Part shown: positions 61,664-64,000 of the stretch, piece by piece
Layout of the letters: every line of letters starts with the position of its first letter
Position numbering within the stretch: the first letter of the stretch is position 1
Assembly: GCF_004153195.1 (NCBI RefSeq)
Contig: NZ_SEMC01000001.1
Span: 62,001-126,000 of the forward strand
Reading direction: 5' to 3'
DNA from: Sporolactobacillus sp. THM19-2
GTDB lineage: Bacteria > Bacillota > Bacilli > Bacillales > Sporolactobacillaceae
DNA: 64,000 nt
The notes under the pieces: generated by a model
The model's database searches: none
Seen by the model: the letters and a program-made list of their open reading frames with translations, nothing else
Told to the model about the DNA's origin: nothing
Position numbers and translations under genes: made by a program

Positions 61664-62068
61664 TCAGAGGGAGGGTGGCGTCTGTTCCTCTCCCGGTTTC
61701 TTTTCCGGGGAGTGTGCCTGCAGTTTATTGGTCAGTTTCTCTTTTGCAGCTTCAAGCTGGACAACATTATTCTTGATTCTTGTCAGATAAGGCTGAACAT
61801 CCTCTTTCCATTCTTTGAGCAGACTGCCCAAATCTGAGACCGTTGATTTCAGAACAGGAACACTGTCATCTTTTAAAGCAATCACCCGATCTTTTACAAC
61901 ACCCAGATTGTCTGCGGCATCTTTCAGGGGCTGCTGAATCGATGATGCTTTTTTCTTTATTTCATTTCTCACTTCAGCACCATTTTTAGGCGTTGTCAAA
62001 AGCACCACCGTACCGCCGACAGCACCACCGATGATCGCGCCCAGGGTGTATGACAGGAATTTACCCAA
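61664..62068 (-). CDS. YtxH-like/YhaH general-stress protein
   Basis: 134 residues. N-terminal glycine-rich membrane helix (G-A-I-I-G-G-A-V-G-G-T-V-V-L-L, residues 10-25) with T-T-P-K-N-G after it, then a helical, probably coiled-coil region (30-120) and a Pro/Glu-rich tail. This is the YtxH-domain layout. Its place between ampS and trpP corresponds to yhaH in B. subtilis. Function unknown; homologues respond to general stress. Confidence 0.78.
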   Translation of the reverse strand: MGKFLSYTLGAIIGGAVGGTVVLLTTPKNGAEVRNEIKKKASSIQQPLKDAADNLGVVKDRVIALKDDSVPVLKSTVSDLGSLLKEWKEDVQPYLTRIKNNVVQLEAAKEKLTNKLQAHSPEKKPGEEQTPPSL

Positions 62069-62172
62069 TATCTGTCACCTCTTTATGAAGTATTCTGTTT
62101 ATACTATATATATTATACCCTACTTGTGATCTGTTATCACTTCATGTCCCTTGCTCCTGGCTGAACAGGCTC

Positions 62173-62206
62173 AAAAAAAGCCCCTGCTGATCAGCAGGGA
62201 CCGACG
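62173..62206 (-). terminator. Terminator of trpP (minus strand)
   Basis: On the minus strand: CCCTGCTGATCAGCAGGG with a T-run of seven following (plus-strand A run at 62173-62179). Only 13 bp beyond the trpP stop. Confidence 0.88.
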
Positions 62207-62218
62207 ACACTTTATGAG

Positions 62219-62764
62219 TTAATGTGTTAACGATTTAGGGTTACTTTGAATCAACTGGCTTCTCCGGGCGATGCGTATAATGATCGGGTAGAGTATAGCG
62301 ACGCAGACCATATTGAAGGCAGCCGTAGGAAGTACGAGCGCCAGATACAGCGTCGGAAAAGACAGGGGAGCATTCATCAGCAGGATCATCGAGCCAAGGA
62401 ATATAGCACCGCTTAATGCCGTTCCCAAAAAGCTGATAGCCAAGCAGGTGAAATATTTCGTTTTGCCTGCCATTTTTGATGCAATAAGCTGATAGGCAAA
62501 GAATACCGCGACAGTTGTTGTAAATTTATCGATCACTGACGGAATCTGTCCGGCCGGCATCGAAGTCGTCAATGCGCCGAGTATTCCGGCAGCAAGACCA
62601 ATCGCGAGAAAGGATTTATAATCAGCAAAAAAGTACAGGGCAAGAAAGAGCAGGACCAGCATCAAGTCCGGTTTCATTCCGAAGAAAAACCCGGGAACAA
62701 TCGCATGCAGAACGGCTCCTATGGCTAAAAATAATCCAACAATAATTAGTTTTTTTAACTCCAT
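62219..62764 (-). CDS. trpP: Tryptophan transporter TrpP (YhaG)
   Basis: 181 residues with five to six hydrophobic segments and few charges. It starts M-E-L-K-K-L-I-I-V-G-L-F-L-A-I-G, then F-F-G-M-K-P-D-L-M-L near residue 27 and L-T-T-S-M-P-A-G-Q-I-P-S-V-I-D-K near residue 65, matching the TrpP family, a small S-component-like importer. Position between yhaH and hit is as in B. subtilis. The leader has several GAG/TAG triplets around its ribosome site, discussed as a weak TRAP candidate. Confidence 0.88.
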   Translation of the reverse strand: MELKKLIIVGLFLAIGAVLHAIVPGFFFGMKPDLMLVLLFLALYFFADYKSFLAIGLAAGILGALTTSMPAGQIPSVIDKFTTTVAVFFAYQLIASKMAGKTKYFTCLAISFLGTALSGAIFLGSMILLMNAPLSFPTLYLALVLPTAAFNMVCVAILYPIIIRIARRSQLIQSNPKSLTH

Positions 62765-62884
62765 TCTAATCTCTCCTCAGCTAAGCTGTTTTTTCCTCCA
62801 GCAGTGCCCCACCGGCCTGCTGCAAGGTGTAATCAATAATATACACGTCATGCTCAGAAAATGCAATATTTCTAAACAGGTCTT

Positions 62885-63322
62885 TTACGGCTTTTCAATG
62901 TTTTTCGCGATTTCTTCGGCGATATGAGCGAACTGCTCCTTTGAGTAGTCATCTGTATGCGTCTTAAAGCCGAAGGTAAAGGTGTCGGAATCGCCATAAC
63001 GCGGAATCAAATGTAAATGATAATGGAAGACACTCTGCCCGGCAATCGATCCGTTATTATTCAGCAGATTGATACCTTCCGGATGGAACGCTTTGTTAAT
63101 GGCTGCTGCAATCATCGGAACGCGGCGGAAGAGTCCGGCGGCTATATCCGGATTCAGATGAAATATATCTTTCTGATGGACTTTCGGAATGATCAGCGTA
63201 TGCCCTTTTGTCACCTGACCGAGATCAAGGAAGGCATATACATCCTCATCTTCGTAAACTCTGGCACTTGGGATCTCTCCACGTATGATTTTGCAGAATA
63301 TGCAATCTGACTCTTCCGTCAT
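62885..63322 (-). CDS. hit: HIT-family nucleotide-binding protein
   Basis: 145 residues from ATG 63322, seven bases after AAAGGATG; ATG 63331 is an alternative inside that site. C-I-F-C-K-I-I-R-G-E-I-P near residue 7 and the histidine triad H-Y-H-L-H-L near residue 98 define the family (HinT-like). It hydrolyses AMP-linked small molecules. B. subtilis hit is followed by ecsABC; here a different gene begins divergently on the plus strand. Confidence 0.93.
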   Translation of the reverse strand: MTEESDCIFCKIIRGEIPSARVYEDEDVYAFLDLGQVTKGHTLIIPKVHQKDIFHLNPDIAAGLFRRVPMIAAAINKAFHPEGINLLNNNGSIAGQSVFHYHLHLIPRYGDSDTFTFGFKTHTDDYSKEQFAHIAEEIAKNIEKP

Positions 63323-63437
63323 GATCTTCATCCTTTCTGTTACCGGCTTTTTATTTCAATAGAATTGACTCTATTTTATCACATCTTTGTGTTCCGTGAA
63401 GGGGGAAGGAATATATGATCGTCATTCCGGAATATTC

Positions 63438-63466
63438 TTGAATGTATCCGCTTCTTCTGATTTAAT
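63438..63466 (+). promoter_or_regulatory. Possible sigma-A promoter of the last gene
   Basis: TTGAAT at 63438-63443, 17-base spacer, TTTAAT at 63461-63466; 36 bp before the start codon. Confidence 0.4.
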
Positions 63467-63501
63467 TAGGATAGTATGCATTTGATAATTGGAGGAATCT
63501 C

Positions 63502-64000
63502 ATGATCTATTTACTCAGCCTTCTTGCGTTAACTTTAAATCCTGCAGTCTGGCTGAAATATCGCCGCCGAAAAGCTTTCATACTGACACAGGCAGGAAGG
63601 CTCGCCCTTGGCCTCCTGATCGTCTTCGTGCTGTCTTATTTCGGGCTGGTTGATCAGACCTGGCAGGCGTTTCTCAGCTATGGTTCGCTGATCTGGGGTA
63701 TTTTCCTGGTGGCGGATGTTACCTATTACAGGACGCGGTTCGGCACTATATCCCCTGCTCTGGGCGTGATTTTGATTCTCTTTTTCTGTTATCTTCATTT
63801 TCTTTATCCCTTAACCATTACCAGGGCGCAGTATCACTATGTTGCAGAGCGGACAACGGTTGTGGAAAAAGACGATATATCCATGGATGAGCAGCATATC
63901 CCGGTTGTCCCGGAAAAATATGCACGTTATAAAAGTGAGAAAGTGCTGGGTGAACTGGATCATGTTTCTTATTATGAGCTTGGCCATACCTCACTGCAGA
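63502..64000 (+). CDS. Membrane protein, partial (3' end outside window)
   Basis: Open frame from ATG 63502 (TTGGAGGAATC upstream) to the window edge, at least 166 residues. Three or four hydrophobic segments in the first 115 residues (about 1-13, 30-50, 55-78, 90-112), then an outside domain with I-P-V-V-P-E-K-Y-A-R-Y-K-S-E-K and S-Y-Y-E-L-G. I do not recognise the family. In B. subtilis ecsA would be near this position, but this protein has no ATPase motifs. Confidence 0.7.
   Translation, partial: MIYLLSLLALTLNPAVWLKYRRRKAFILTQAGRLALGLLIVFVLSYFGLVDQTWQAFLSYGSLIWGIFLVADVTYYRTRFGTISPALGVILILFFCYLHFLYPLTITRAQYHYVAERTTVVEKDDISMDEQHIPVVPEKYARYKSEKVLGELDHVSYYELGHTSLQ

Overview
The window is chromosomal DNA from a low-to-mid GC, spore-forming member of the Bacillales. 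Supporting this are SpoVR, an alpha/beta-type small acid-soluble spore protein (SASP), the sporulation protein YhaL, strong AAGGAGG-type ribosome sites with several TTG starts, and a block (yheB, yhaO-yhaN, yhaM-yhaL-prsA, yhaH-trpP-hit) that follows the Bacillus subtilis yha/prsA/hit neighbourhood. The mix of PTS systems, a beta-oxidation operon and the B. subtilis-like yha block fits a Sporolactobacillaceae-type organism, but that is an inference and no rRNA is present to test it. I see no tRNA, rRNA, CRISPR array, prophage or intact insertion sequence.

Layout. 1-4.8 kb: end of a DUF58 protein, a transglutaminase-like membrane protein, and spoVR. 4.8-5.5 kb: a gene-free leader with a strong sigma-A promoter, three inverted repeats and a perfect CcpA (cre) site. 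5.5-16 kb: one co-directional fatty-acid degradation operon (3-hydroxyacyl-CoA dehydrogenase, enoyl-CoA hydratase, thiolase, acyl-CoA ligase, EtfB, EtfA, FadF-like Fe-S membrane oxidoreductase, FadE-like acyl-CoA dehydrogenase) ending in a terminator. 16.07-16.56 kb: an array of about twelve 40-bp repeats, each built of four ~10-bp TCAG-led blocks. 16.8-21.9 kb: a half-size EIIC, a full GlcNAc/glucose-type PTS EIICBA, and a GH31 alpha-glucosidase with its own promoter and operators. 21.9-22.2 kb: a scar holding a GH31 fragment and a folded RNA remnant resembling group II intron domain I.

22.5-37.9 kb is the most interesting part: an Opp/Dpp-type ABC importer, a MurR-like RpiR regulator, and a cell-wall sugar salvage set (serine hydrolase/amidase-like, MurQ, MurK-like kinase, NamZ, NagZ, PIG-L deacetylase, two bidomain GNAT proteins). 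The hydrolases lack signal peptides, so the pathway that B. subtilis runs outside the cell appears to run inside it here, fed by an ABC transporter rather than a MurP PTS. A 41-codon remnant of anhydro-MurNAc kinase (anmK) lies between two of these genes.

38-46.6 kb: a small zinc-ribbon protein, a DeoR-HAD pair on the minus strand, and a LevR/ManR-type sigma-54 activator upstream of a mannose-family PTS (EIIA, EIIB, EIIC, EIID, UPF0266) with a well-formed -24/-12 promoter. 46.6-50.6 kb: a possible structured RNA, a cold-shock protein, carbonic anhydrase, SASP, YheB and a HAD phosphatase. 50.7-63.3 kb: the yhaON DNA-repair pair, CssRS secretion-stress two-component system, YhaM, YhaL, PrsA, a YpmS-like protein, aminopeptidase AmpS, YhaH, TrpP and HIT. 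A partial membrane protein runs off the right edge.
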